A stretch of 64,000 nt of DNA, taken from assembly GCF_016775705.1 (NCBI RefSeq), contig NZ_CP068760.1, positions 3,596,001 to 3,660,000 of the forward strand, written 5' to 3'. A program made the translations under genes and the position numbers. The stretch comes from Chryseobacterium cucumeris (lineage in GTDB: Bacteria > Bacteroidota > Bacteroidia > Flavobacteriales > Weeksellaceae). This document shows positions 16,686 through 25,332 of this stretch, piece by piece. How positions within the stretch are numbered: position 1 is the stretch's first letter; every line of letters begins with the position of its first letter. The notes under the pieces were generated by a model. That model had not been told where the DNA came from. It worked only from the letters and a program-made list of their open reading frames with translations, and ran no database searches.

Positions 16686-17735
16686 TTATACCTGATAGTA
16701 AGCCGTATAAAGTGCTATACCATTTAATGCAGTGTGGTTTTGCTTGACCAGATAGATCGGAATGTTTTTAAGCATTTCCTCCATTTTATCACTGATCTTG
16801 AATTTCTCATAGAATTTCCCCTTATCGATATATTCTGCAATCATCTGTGGAATATCGCCGGCAATCAGTAATCCTCCGGTAGCTTTTAACTTTAATGTTA
16901 AGTTATTAGCCTCTCTAGCCAGGAACTCAAGGAAGGTATCCAAAGCGATTCTGCAGATCAGTACATTTTCCTCAACAGCCGCTTTATAAAGTTCTTCTAC
17001 AAAATTTCCCTGCGCAAGACGTTCTCCTAACCATTCCGGTTCCGGATGTCTTTTCACATCTCTCAGGAATCTGTAAATATTGAATAACCCTGACTTGGAT
17101 AACACATTTTCCCAGCTTACAATACCATAGATATTATTTAAGAACTGGTAAAATTCAACTTCTACGTTGGTTCTTGGTGAAAATTCTGAGTGCCCTCCTT
17201 CTGTTGCGAAAGGTCTCAGGTATTTTCCGTCAAAGAAATATCCGGCTTCTCCTAATCCGTTTCCGGGAGCCAGAACTGCTACATTTCCTTTTTCAAGGTG
17301 TCCGCTTGTATAGATCGCTTCAAGATGATTATCTTCAAGAAGAGCCATTCCATAAGCAGAAGCCTCCAGGTCATTCAGCATATCAACTCTTTCAAACCCG
17401 AAATCGCGGGTATATTCGGCAATATCTAAATGCCAACCTAGTCTTGCAGGACTGCTTTTCCCGTCCAATACAGGACCTGGCACTGCCATTCCCAGACGTT
17501 TTACATTTTCAAGCTGATTATCCTGAATAAACTTCTTTAAAATATCTGAAAAGGAAGCATATTCTTTGGTTGCATATGTATTTTCTACTTTTATCTCAAG
17601 ACCTCCGTTCCCGGAAACAAAATAGCCTAAGATTGTTATATCTTCACGGAGACTTGCTCCAATGATAGAAACACTATCATTATTACTGTTCTCTACTCCT
17701 GGTAAATAAAGTGGAAATTTTGGATTCAGAATCAT
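16686..17735 (-). CDS. glk: Glucokinase
   Basis: 349 residues from the ATG at 17735. A longer frame from 17804 overlaps both the promoter (TATATTTG, 17751-17758, minus) and the neighbour's terminator, so it is rejected. Glucokinase phosphorylates glucose with ATP in the cytosol. Family motifs of the Glk (PF02685) type are present: LNDLEASAYGMALL with the catalytic Asp, APGNGLGEAGYF for phosphate binding, and TEGGHSEFSP for sugar binding. It fits with the glucose/galactose-type MFS transporter at 44.4 kb, since MFS-imported sugar needs a kinase. Confidence 0.88.
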   Translation of the reverse strand: MILNPKFPLYLPGVENSNNDSVSIIGASLREDITILGYFVSGNGGLEIKVENTYATKEYASFSDILKKFIQDNQLENVKRLGMAVPGPVLDGKSSPARLGWHLDIAEYTRDFGFERVDMLNDLEASAYGMALLEDNHLEAIYTSGHLEKGNVAVLAPGNGLGEAGYFFDGKYLRPFATEGGHSEFSPRTNVEVEFYQFLNNIYGIVSWENVLSKSGLFNIYRFLRDVKRHPEPEWLGERLAQGNFVEELYKAAVEENVLICRIALDTFLEFLAREANNLTLKLKATGGLLIAGDIPQMIAEYIDKGKFYEKFKISDKMEEMLKNIPIYLVKQNHTALNGIALYTAYYQV

Positions 17736-17750
17736 AACCTCAAATTTTAC

Positions 17751-17758
17751 CAAATATA
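17751..17758 (-). promoter_or_regulatory. -7 element for glk
   Basis: TATATTTG on the minus strand, exact consensus, 15 bases before the chosen ATG. It decides against the longer start. Confidence 0.55.
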
Positions 17759-17792
17759 ATAATTGTTTTTGTAAATCCTGCACAGAACAAAA

Positions 17793-17820
17793 AAACCTTT
17801 TCACTTTCGTGAAAAGGTTT
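17793..17820 (-). terminator. Terminator of outer-membrane barrel gene
   Basis: AAACCTTTTCAC and GTGAAAAGGTTT form a perfect 12-bp stem with a 4-base loop; seven Ts follow on the minus strand. Confidence 0.8.
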
Positions 17821-17851
17821 TGGTTAATAATTGTTTATATATTAAATCTAA

Positions 17852-18415
17852 CTACTTTCCTAATGGAATATTGTAACCGAATCCTACCCCGATATTCCCC
17901 ACATTATAGTCCTGACCTGGCAAATCTCCTTTAGTACCTACAAAAACCTTTTGGTATTGTACGAAGAAGTTCCAGTCTCTGTTGTGGTATCCGATCTCCG
18001 GTTTAAGATAGAAACCTCCGCCTGCTCTTTCAACATTGGTATTGGATGCTACTGCTTTATCTCCAACTAAAAATCCGTATCCTAAATCAGTTCCGAAATA
18101 GAAACCGGTTTGTTTTGGATAAATTCTGATTAAAGCAGCTACAGGAACTACTCCTACATCATTGTTTTTATATCCGTTGTTGTCTTTTCCAAAATAATGA
18201 GTATATCCTGATGCGATACCCAGCCCAAATCCCGGTGTAATCAGATTCTGGTAAGCTACATCCACTCCTACTGCTGCAGAAAGGTTATCTGCGGGAACTG
18301 CTAAACCAACATTTGCACCTACCTTGATCATATTGTTCATTTGAGCACTTTGGGCGCTTGCGATACCAGCTGTTAAAATACCAGCCAGTACTATTGCTTG
18401 TTTAAACATTTTCAT
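17852..18415 (-). CDS. Small outer-membrane beta-barrel protein
   Basis: 187 residues with signal peptide ending GIASAQ. Alternating aromatic/glycine strands (VGANVGLAVPA, GFGLGIASGYTHYF, FYFGTDLGYGFLVG, VGNIGVGFGYNIPLGK) indicate an eight-stranded outer-membrane barrel of the OmpX/OmpW size. The final Phe/Tyr-containing strand suits BAM insertion. Function cannot be stated beyond a surface barrel. A near-consensus -7 element (AACCTTTG, 18468-18475, minus) lies about 53 bases upstream; a strong terminator follows the gene. Confidence 0.8.
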   Translation of the reverse strand: MKMFKQAIVLAGILTAGIASAQSAQMNNMIKVGANVGLAVPADNLSAAVGVDVAYQNLITPGFGLGIASGYTHYFGKDNNGYKNNDVGVVPVAALIRIYPKQTGFYFGTDLGYGFLVGDKAVASNTNVERAGGGFYLKPEIGYHNRDWNFFVQYQKVFVGTKGDLPGQDYNVGNIGVGFGYNIPLGK

Positions 18416-18609
18416 AACTCTAATTTTTAAATTTTACTAAACAAGAGGATGTAAAAATCATGCCAAGCAAAGGTTTCTATTTGATTTTAACATTAATAAA
18501 ATTTATAAAATTATGAATATCAATACTTTAATTTTAACAAAAATTAAATATTTGTTTAACAAAATTTATCAAAAACTGACCTCAAAAAGTGAATTATAGA
18601 AAAAAGAAA

Positions 18610-18741
18610 GGAGGCATGAAGATGGAAACTGGAAGTAATATGCTCTTATATAAAACTTACGTCTGTTATAATTAAAGTAAAGAGAAATTTCTCCTTCCCT
18701 TACACCATAACTTCCAGCTTCATTCTTCCAGCTTCCAGTCT
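18610..18741. repeat. Imperfect inverted repeat with 7-base periodicity
   Basis: Left arm near 18610-18642 (GAAGATGGAAACTGGAAGTA) and right arm 18705-18741 (TAACTTCCAGCTTCATTCTT) are largely reverse complements. The right arm repeats TTCCAGC-like heptamers. It occupies the 356-base gap 18416-18771, which has no gene. See the heptamer finding. Confidence 0.55.
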
Positions 18742-18771
18742 AAAAACAATATTAACAATCCTTAACCCGTT

Positions 18772-20202
18772 ATGAGTTTTAACCTTCTTCTTAGAATTAC
18801 ATCCAAAAATAAATTCTCCATGATGGCTGATTCATTAGTAAAAAACAAGCATCTTCTCTGGCGGGCAGGTTTTGGTGTTGGCGTTAATCAAATTGATGAT
18901 TTGAAAAATAAAAACATTAAAACGTTGATGAATGAATTATTTAAAGAAGAAAGCTTCAGCGAAATCACTTATGACACTCCTGATCCGGTTTCTGTGGCAG
19001 ATTATATGAACAGTACGGCTCCTGCGGAAAAGAAAAAAGAAATGCAGCGGATCAACAGGGAACAAAATAATGAACTGAACCTGAACTTCCTGAACACCAT
19101 CGTTAACAGCAAGGAACAGTTGAGGGAAAAGATGGCCTTTTTCTGGCATGGACATTTTGCTTCAAGAGTACAAAATCCAAGATTCAACAAACAGCTTTTA
19201 AATACAATCAGGAAAAATGCACTCGGCAATTTCAGAGATCTGCTTTTTGAAGTAAGCCAGTCGCCTGCCATGTTGAATTTTCTGAATAACCAACAGAATA
19301 AAAAAGACCATCCTAATGAGAATTTTGCCCGTGAAGTGATGGAACTGTTTACCATGGGAAGAGGAAATTACACTGAAAAGGACGTAAGAGAAGGAGCAAG
19401 AGCTTTTACAGGATGGAGTTATGATAAAGAAGGGAATTTTAAAGAAAGAAAAAATCTCCATGATGAAGGCAGCAAAACTTTCCTGGGAAAAACAGGCAAC
19501 TTTGACGGAAATGATGTTCTCAATATTATTCTGGAACAAAAGACAACGGCTCAGTTTATTACCACAAAGATCTATAAGTTTTTTGTGAATGAAAAAGTGG
19601 ATCAGGATATCGTCAATACACTCAGTACAAACTTCTACCATTCAGGATATGACATTAAAAAGCTGATGACTGAGATCTTTTTAAGCACCTGGTTTTATGA
19701 TCAGAAAAATATCGGAAACAGAATAAAATCACCTATAGAACTGATGGCAGGTATGATGCGAATCCTTCCAATGCATATTCAGAACCCTGAAAACCTCATC
19801 GTGTATCAGAAATTACTGGGGCAAATGCTGCTTTACCCGCCCAATGTAGCGGGATGGCCAAATGGAAAATCATGGATTGACAGCTCCACTTTAATGCTCA
19901 GGCTTCAGGTTCCGCAGATCTGGTCCGGACTCCGCCCTTTGGAATACAGCCCACGGCAGGATGATGATATTGATATGGGAATGAAATCCCGTGAAACAGC
20001 ATTAAATAAAAGCTTTAAAAACCCGAATATCACCATCGACTGGGATCGTATTGAAAAGCTTTTCGCCTATAAAAACTGTGAAGATTATCTTCTGCAGAAT
20101 ACCCAAAGCCTCGATATGAACTCTGTAAGTAATTTTTCAGACAAGAGTATAAAAATGACTGTCATCAACCTGATGTCTACTCCGGAATACCAGTTATGTT
20201 AG
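18772..20202 (+). CDS. DUF1800 family protein
   Basis: 476 residues if started at 18772; ATGs at 18820 and 18823 would give 460/459 residues beginning (M)MADSLVKNKHLLWRAGFG, which fits the family's usual start better. DUF1800 proteins are large, mostly helical proteins of unknown role found beside DUF1501 proteins. Seen features: LLWRAGFG, MAFFWHGHF, FAREVMELFTMG, ARAFTGW and YPPNVAGWPNGKSWI, all typical. No clear signal peptide. The DUF1501 partner follows 168 bases later. Often linked to secreted polysaccharide or extracellular matrix loci, but no firm function is known. Confidence 0.85.
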   Translation: MSFNLLLRITSKNKFSMMADSLVKNKHLLWRAGFGVGVNQIDDLKNKNIKTLMNELFKEESFSEITYDTPDPVSVADYMNSTAPAEKKKEMQRINREQNNELNLNFLNTIVNSKEQLREKMAFFWHGHFASRVQNPRFNKQLLNTIRKNALGNFRDLLFEVSQSPAMLNFLNNQQNKKDHPNENFAREVMELFTMGRGNYTEKDVREGARAFTGWSYDKEGNFKERKNLHDEGSKTFLGKTGNFDGNDVLNIILEQKTTAQFITTKIYKFFVNEKVDQDIVNTLSTNFYHSGYDIKKLMTEIFLSTWFYDQKNIGNRIKSPIELMAGMMRILPMHIQNPENLIVYQKLLGQMLLYPPNVAGWPNGKSWIDSSTLMLRLQVPQIWSGLRPLEYSPRQDDDIDMGMKSRETALNKSFKNPNITIDWDRIEKLFAYKNCEDYLLQNTQSLDMNSVSNFSDKSIKMTVINLMSTPEYQLC

Positions 20203-20204
20203 GT

Positions 20205-20352
20205 AGGAGGTTTTAGGTTGCAGGTAGCAGGTAATAGCTGTCGCAGAATAACTTGGCTACCCCTGATTTATTTTCTGCTGCTATAAAAATATAATGCACC
20301 CCAGCCCTATAATTTACAACCTGCAACCTGTCATCTGCCACCTGCCACCTTA
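20205..20352. repeat. Heptamer-repeat inverted arms between DUF1800 and DUF1501 genes
   Basis: Left arm: AGGTAGG AGGTTTT AGGTTGC unit series from 20204 onward. Right arm 20317-20352: ACCTGCA ACCTGTC ATCTGCC ACCTGCC series. The arms are reverse complementary and both have a 7-base period. Confidence 0.6.
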
Positions 20353-20370
20353 ACCCCCAAAAACAAAATT

Positions 20371-21555
20371 ATGTTAATCAAAAGAAGAGAATTCCTCAAA
20401 ATAAGTTCCCTGGCTACGGCTTCTATGCTGATGCCTAATTTCTTAAAAGCGATGACGCTGGATGAAGCTTTGAATCCCAGTCAGAACATTCTGGTCGTTC
20501 TTCAGTTTACGGGTGGAAATGACGGGCTGAATACTATTATTCCGGCAAAAAATGATATTTATTTCAGGGAAAGAAAAACATTGGCCATACAGGATTCAAT
20601 ACCACTTACGGATGAAGCAGGGATTAATCCTTCTCTCTCCTATTTCAAAGAACTTTTTGATAACGGAGAGCTTTCTGTGATGAATAATGTAGGCTATCCC
20701 AACCCGGATAAGTCGCATTTCCGAAGCATGGATATCTGGCAGTCGGCAAGCAGAAGTGATCAGTTTCTGGAAACAGGCTGGCTGGGACGTTTTCTGGACG
20801 AAGAATGTTATCGCTGTGATCATCCTACGCAGGCACTGGAAGTAGATGATATGCTTAGTCTGGCCCTAAAAGGTGAAAATAACAAAGCTTTTGCCTTTAA
20901 AGATCCCAAAAGACTCTATCAGACCAGTCAGGAAAAATATTTCAAATCTCTTTATGATCATCATCACGACGATGAAACGGTATCTTACCTTTATCAGACT
21001 TTAGGTTCTACCATTAATAATGCTGATTATATTTTTGAAAAAAGCAAAGCTAAAAAAACAGAGCAGGTTTACCCCAATTCCCAGTTAGGAAAAGATTTTA
21101 AAACGGTTGCTTCTTTGATAAAATCAGACATCAATACTCAGGTGTACTATCTTTCTGTAGGAAGTTTTGATACGCATGTCAATCAGAATGACAGACAAAA
21201 AAAGTTATTTGATGATATCAACGAGTCGGTAAAATCATTTGTTGCAGATATGAAAAGTAATGGGCTCTTTAAAAATATACTGTTGATGACATTCTCAGAG
21301 TTTGGACGTCGTGTGGCACAGAATGCCAGTAACGGAACCGATCACGGGACCGCCAACCAGATGTTCTTTATCAGCGGAAACCTTAAGAAAAAAGGACTGT
21401 TAAATACACTTCCTGATCTGCAGAATCTGAATGATGGTGATCTTATTTATAAAGAGGATTTCAGAAAAGTATATGCAACAATTCTGAAAAACTGGCTTAA
21501 AGCGGACTCTTCCAAAGTATTGGGATGGAAAGATGGTATTTATGATTTTGTGTAG
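20371..21555 (+). CDS. DUF1501 family protein with Tat signal
   Basis: 394 residues. The N-terminus has KRREFLK, a twin-arginine-type motif, followed by a hydrophobic stretch to about residue 28, so export by Tat is likely. DUF1501 belongs to the sulfatase/alkaline-phosphatase-like superfamily; the segments FTGGNDGLNTIIP, GWLGRFLDE, YYLSVGSFDTHVNQ, FSEFGRRVAQNASNGTDHGTANQMF are characteristic. Partner of the DUF1800 gene just upstream. Substrate unknown. Confidence 0.87.
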   Translation: MLIKRREFLKISSLATASMLMPNFLKAMTLDEALNPSQNILVVLQFTGGNDGLNTIIPAKNDIYFRERKTLAIQDSIPLTDEAGINPSLSYFKELFDNGELSVMNNVGYPNPDKSHFRSMDIWQSASRSDQFLETGWLGRFLDEECYRCDHPTQALEVDDMLSLALKGENNKAFAFKDPKRLYQTSQEKYFKSLYDHHHDDETVSYLYQTLGSTINNADYIFEKSKAKKTEQVYPNSQLGKDFKTVASLIKSDINTQVYYLSVGSFDTHVNQNDRQKKLFDDINESVKSFVADMKSNGLFKNILLMTFSEFGRRVAQNASNGTDHGTANQMFFISGNLKKKGLLNTLPDLQNLNDGDLIYKEDFRKVYATILKNWLKADSSKVLGWKDGIYDFV

Positions 21556-21562
21556 GGAAACC

Positions 21563-21750
21563 GGGATTCTACGGAACGACACAATTGGAACGGTGATGTA
21601 TCCAAACAGCTTGTCATTCCTTAGGAATCCAGCCTTTGCTATAAGGAATACAAAAACAATCCTGTCCAATACACCAACTGAAGACGTAAAAATTCCCATC
21701 CTCCGGACGGGTGGCGAAAATTCAAAGAATTTTTGACGGGGTGGTTTTCA
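21563..21750 (+). repeat. Dispersed ~200-bp element, copy 2
   Basis: Same orientation as copy 1: GGATTCTACGGAACGACACA ... GTCATTCCTTAGGAATCC, then the ACTGAAGACG segment and AAAATTCAAAGAATTTTTGA with GACGGGGTGGTT. Confidence 0.7.
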
Positions 21751-21780
21751 GTACTCATTAAAAAGATCCATTACCAACAA

Positions 21781-21815
21781 AAAAGAGACTGTACCTTGTT
21801 ATGACAGTCTCTTTT
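21781..21815 (-). terminator. Terminator of the 45-residue gene
   Basis: AAAAGAGACTGT (21781-21792) and ACAGTCTCTTTT (21804-21815) form a perfect 12-bp stem; the minus strand continues with Ts. Confidence 0.75.
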
Positions 21816-21846
21816 CAATAATTTTAAATGTAAACTACTTTTACGT

Positions 21847-21984
21847 TTAAGCCGTAATCTGCTTTTTTTCGTTTTCTTTCTCTTCCTGTTTTTTATCTAT
21901 TTTCTCAGATATTTTTTTAACGATATACTCTATCGCCAGCGGTGCTATGATTGCAATTAATGCTTTAAATATTCTTGATTTCAT
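21847..21984 (-). CDS. 45-residue cationic/amphipathic small protein
   Basis: A short ORF with ATG at 21984: one hydrophobic helix (FKALIAIIAPLAIEYIV, residues 6-22) followed by a highly charged Lys/Glu helix (KKISEKIDKKQEEKENEKKQ). It is followed by a perfect terminator on its own strand, which supports real expression. It could be a small single-pass membrane protein or a toxin-like peptide; no family is recognised. No good promoter consensus is visible upstream. Confidence 0.55.
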   Translation of the reverse strand: MKSRIFKALIAIIAPLAIEYIVKKISEKIDKKQEEKENEKKQITA

Positions 21985-22090
21985 AATTAATTTGGTATTG
22001 TTAAGGTAATACTACAATTTCCAAGCCAAGATAAATTATGAAAATAAATTATCTTCAACAAAGCCCTGTGAATGGTACATTTAAACTAAT

Positions 22091-23110
22091 TTAGTTTTCC
22101 TCAGGAACAATCAGATTCTGATAATTTTTACTGCCTGCCCTGAACTTTTCCTCCATTTTCAACCGTAGTTTTTTGGGCTTATGTACAATCAGAGAGTCTC
22201 CGAACCCAAGCAAGAGTCTTTCCAGCTCAAAATTGATCTGCACACATATTTTAAACAGTGTGCCGTCACGGTCTTCCTTTAGGATCTCCTGACTTTTATG
22301 CAGTGGTTTTGTTTTCACATAGGGAGCATTTCCCGAATCCACCCAAAAGACTACATTCCTGGGATCCATTGATTCTGAAACAGTAACCCCAACAATATCT
22401 TTGAAGTATTCATCTCCATCCAACTCCTTGTCAATATATACAATACTGTCATCTGTTTCAATACTTTCCATTCTGTCCAGTGCCAGATTGTACATTTTCT
22501 GTTTGTAAAGACAGATCAGAAACCAGCGGTTGTTGAATTCCTTCAGCAGCTGCGGATGTACTGTAAAAATATTGGATTCCCTTGCCGTAAAGCTTTTGTA
22601 AAGGATCTTCATTACTTTTTTATTAGCAATACTTTCATACAGAATATCAATATGTTCCAATCCTTTTAACTGTTCATTTTTATCCAGATGAATAATAGAT
22701 TTCTGGCTGGTGGCATGAATAGAATCTTCCAGTTTCTGAATAACCCCATTCATTTCTTTGAACATAGAAAAGTCTTTAAATTGTTTTAAAATCTGAACTG
22801 CATTGTTCATTGCCTTCAGATCACTTTCATTCACAGAAATATTATGAATGCTGTATTCCGGATCACTGTAACGGTAGTATTTTCTTTCATAAACTTCAAT
22901 AGGAGCTTCATACCCGAATTTTTCACTCCGCATATTCTGAAGATCGAGCTGAACAGTCCTCTTACTTACATAAGATTCTTTTCCCTCAAATTCAAACAAT
23001 GCTTCCGAACATTCATCAATGAGATCTTCCAGCGTGTATTTCCTGTATTTATTTTTAAGACATTTATCTAATGTTTTATACCTGATCAGAGCATTTTTAT
23101 TGGATGACAT
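22091..23110 (-). CDS. WYL-domain transcriptional regulator
   Basis: 339 residues. The N-terminal ~110 residues form a winged-helix-like DNA-binding region (YTLEDLIDECSEAL ... SKRTVQLDLQNMR); the WYL domain (about 155-235) shows ILYKSFTARESNIFTVHPQLLKEFNNRWFLICL, with the RWFL segment corresponding to the ligand-contact motif, then a WCX-like C-terminal part (LLLGFGDSLIVHKPKKL). WYL proteins sense ligands such as nucleic acids. It is divergent from rtcB with the HopJ-family gene between, so it is the natural candidate for controlling this RNA-repair locus (inference). Confidence 0.85.
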   Translation of the reverse strand: MSSNKNALIRYKTLDKCLKNKYRKYTLEDLIDECSEALFEFEGKESYVSKRTVQLDLQNMRSEKFGYEAPIEVYERKYYRYSDPEYSIHNISVNESDLKAMNNAVQILKQFKDFSMFKEMNGVIQKLEDSIHATSQKSIIHLDKNEQLKGLEHIDILYESIANKKVMKILYKSFTARESNIFTVHPQLLKEFNNRWFLICLYKQKMYNLALDRMESIETDDSIVYIDKELDGDEYFKDIVGVTVSESMDPRNVVFWVDSGNAPYVKTKPLHKSQEILKEDRDGTLFKICVQINFELERLLLGFGDSLIVHKPKKLRLKMEEKFRAGSKNYQNLIVPEEN

Positions 23111-23181
23111 ACCTTAGTGTTTAATGATTGGGTGTTTCTTTTAATAGCAATCTGCTTTTATTTCTGCTCTTTTCCTGAAAA

Positions 23182-23517
23182 TTATTTCTCTCTCAAAGCA
23201 TTTTCGTCAAAAGTAATCCCTTCCCAGCCGAATTTCATAAAGTTCCGGATATTCTGATGATCAGTTCCTTCAGGATTTTTCAGCACATCCTCTCTGTAAA
23301 ACTCACCAAACAGCCAAAGGGTTTGTTCTTTTGTCAGATCCTTAATGCTTGCAAAACTGAAGACCTTGCAAGAACCGTTGTTCTGTCCGGCCTGATTGGT
23401 TGTATCTCCGTTTTGAAAGGCAGTAGGAGTAAATTCATAATGTTCATCAATATGAGCTATCACATCATTAAACTGGATCGTTTCCGGAAAATGTTTTAAT
23501 TGTTCTAATAATACCAT
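23182..23517 (-). CDS. HopJ-type family protein
   Basis: 111 residues. The sequence FNDVIAHIDEHYEFTPTAFQNGD ... NQAGQNNGSCKVFSFA ... LTKEQTLWLFGEFYREDVL matches the HopJ type III effector family as I recall it. In non-pathogens the family is a small cytosolic protein of unknown role, so no secretion is implied. Lies 71 bases upstream of the WYL regulator on the same strand, likely co-transcribed, and divergent from rtcB (158-base gap). A one-mismatch -7 element TAAAATTG is at 23543-23550 (minus). Confidence 0.75.
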   Translation of the reverse strand: MVLLEQLKHFPETIQFNDVIAHIDEHYEFTPTAFQNGDTTNQAGQNNGSCKVFSFASIKDLTKEQTLWLFGEFYREDVLKNPEGTDHQNIRNFMKFGWEGITFDENALREK

Positions 23518-23630
23518 GAGCCTTGTTTTTTTTAATAATATACAATTTTACGAATCTGCCGGAGGCCTTTTTTCGTCTTTTTAATAAATTTTTGTAAAAA
23601 TAATTAAAATTTCTTTATCTACGCAAAACT

Positions 23631-23655
23631 ATTGCGCAATAATGATATTACTTTG
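23631..23655 (+). promoter_or_regulatory. rtcB promoter with palindromic operator candidate
   Basis: ATTGCGCAAT (23631-23640) is a perfect 10-bp palindrome 7 bases before TTACTTTG (23648-23655), a one-mismatch TAnnTTTG element; rtcB starts 20 bases later. A site between the promoter boxes would suit a repressor or activator such as the divergent WYL protein. The nucleotidyltransferase gene at 30108 has an almost identical TTACTTTGCA box. Confidence 0.45.
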
Positions 23656-23669
23656 CATCATCAAAATGA

Positions 23670-25058
<1,389 letters not shown>

Positions 25059-25075
25059 TTTTAATAGTATGTTCA

Positions 25076-25106
25076 AACCTAACGGGTTTTAGAAACCCGT
25101 TAGGTT
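25076..25106 (+). repeat. Perfect palindrome after rtcB
   Basis: AACCTAACGGGTTT, loop TAG, AAACCCGTTAGGTT: two perfect 14-base arms. No T run follows, so it may be a dispersed palindromic repeat or a weak terminator or mRNA-end protector rather than a classical terminator. Confidence 0.6.
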
Positions 25107-25150
25107 GAATAAAAACAATAAACCAAATTTCAAAGCACTAAAAAATTCAA

Positions 25151-25312
25151 GGCAAAGAAAGTTCCTATATTTCCAGATTTACTTTCCGCCTTTTTACAAA
25201 TTACAAGGCAAACGGAGTTCCTATATTTTTTGGAAAATACTCCCCGCTTTTTATAAACTATAGGTAAAAGGAGTTCCTATACCTTTCACTTTTAATGAAT
25301 CTACTCCTCACT
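25151..25312 (+). repeat. Three tandem 56-bp units forming covarying hairpins (candidate RNA)
   Basis: Units start at 25151, 25207 and 25263, exactly 56 bases apart. Each has an outer stem and an inner stem around a loop beginning TCCTATA. Inner pairs: GAAAGT/ACTTTC, GGAGT/ACTCC, GGAGT/ACTCC. Outer pairs: GGC/GCC, GGC/GCT, GGT/ACT. Base changes in one arm are matched in the other. Each unit is followed by a T-rich stretch. It fills the 274-base gap between rtcB and its partner gene. It could be a structured RNA handled by this locus or repeats of another kind. Confidence 0.55.
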
Positions 25313-25332
25313 TATTTTTTAAACTTAAAACA

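Noticed and set aside
17736..17804. N-terminal extension of glucokinase
   Set aside because: Covers the promoter and the neighbour's terminator.
23182..23517. Type III secreted effector
   Set aside because: Family name is HopJ, but no secretion system is present; it is a widespread housekeeping-type small protein.
25151..25312. CRISPR-like array
   Set aside because: Only three units, each an imperfect hairpin with varying arms and no spacers; no cas genes nearby.
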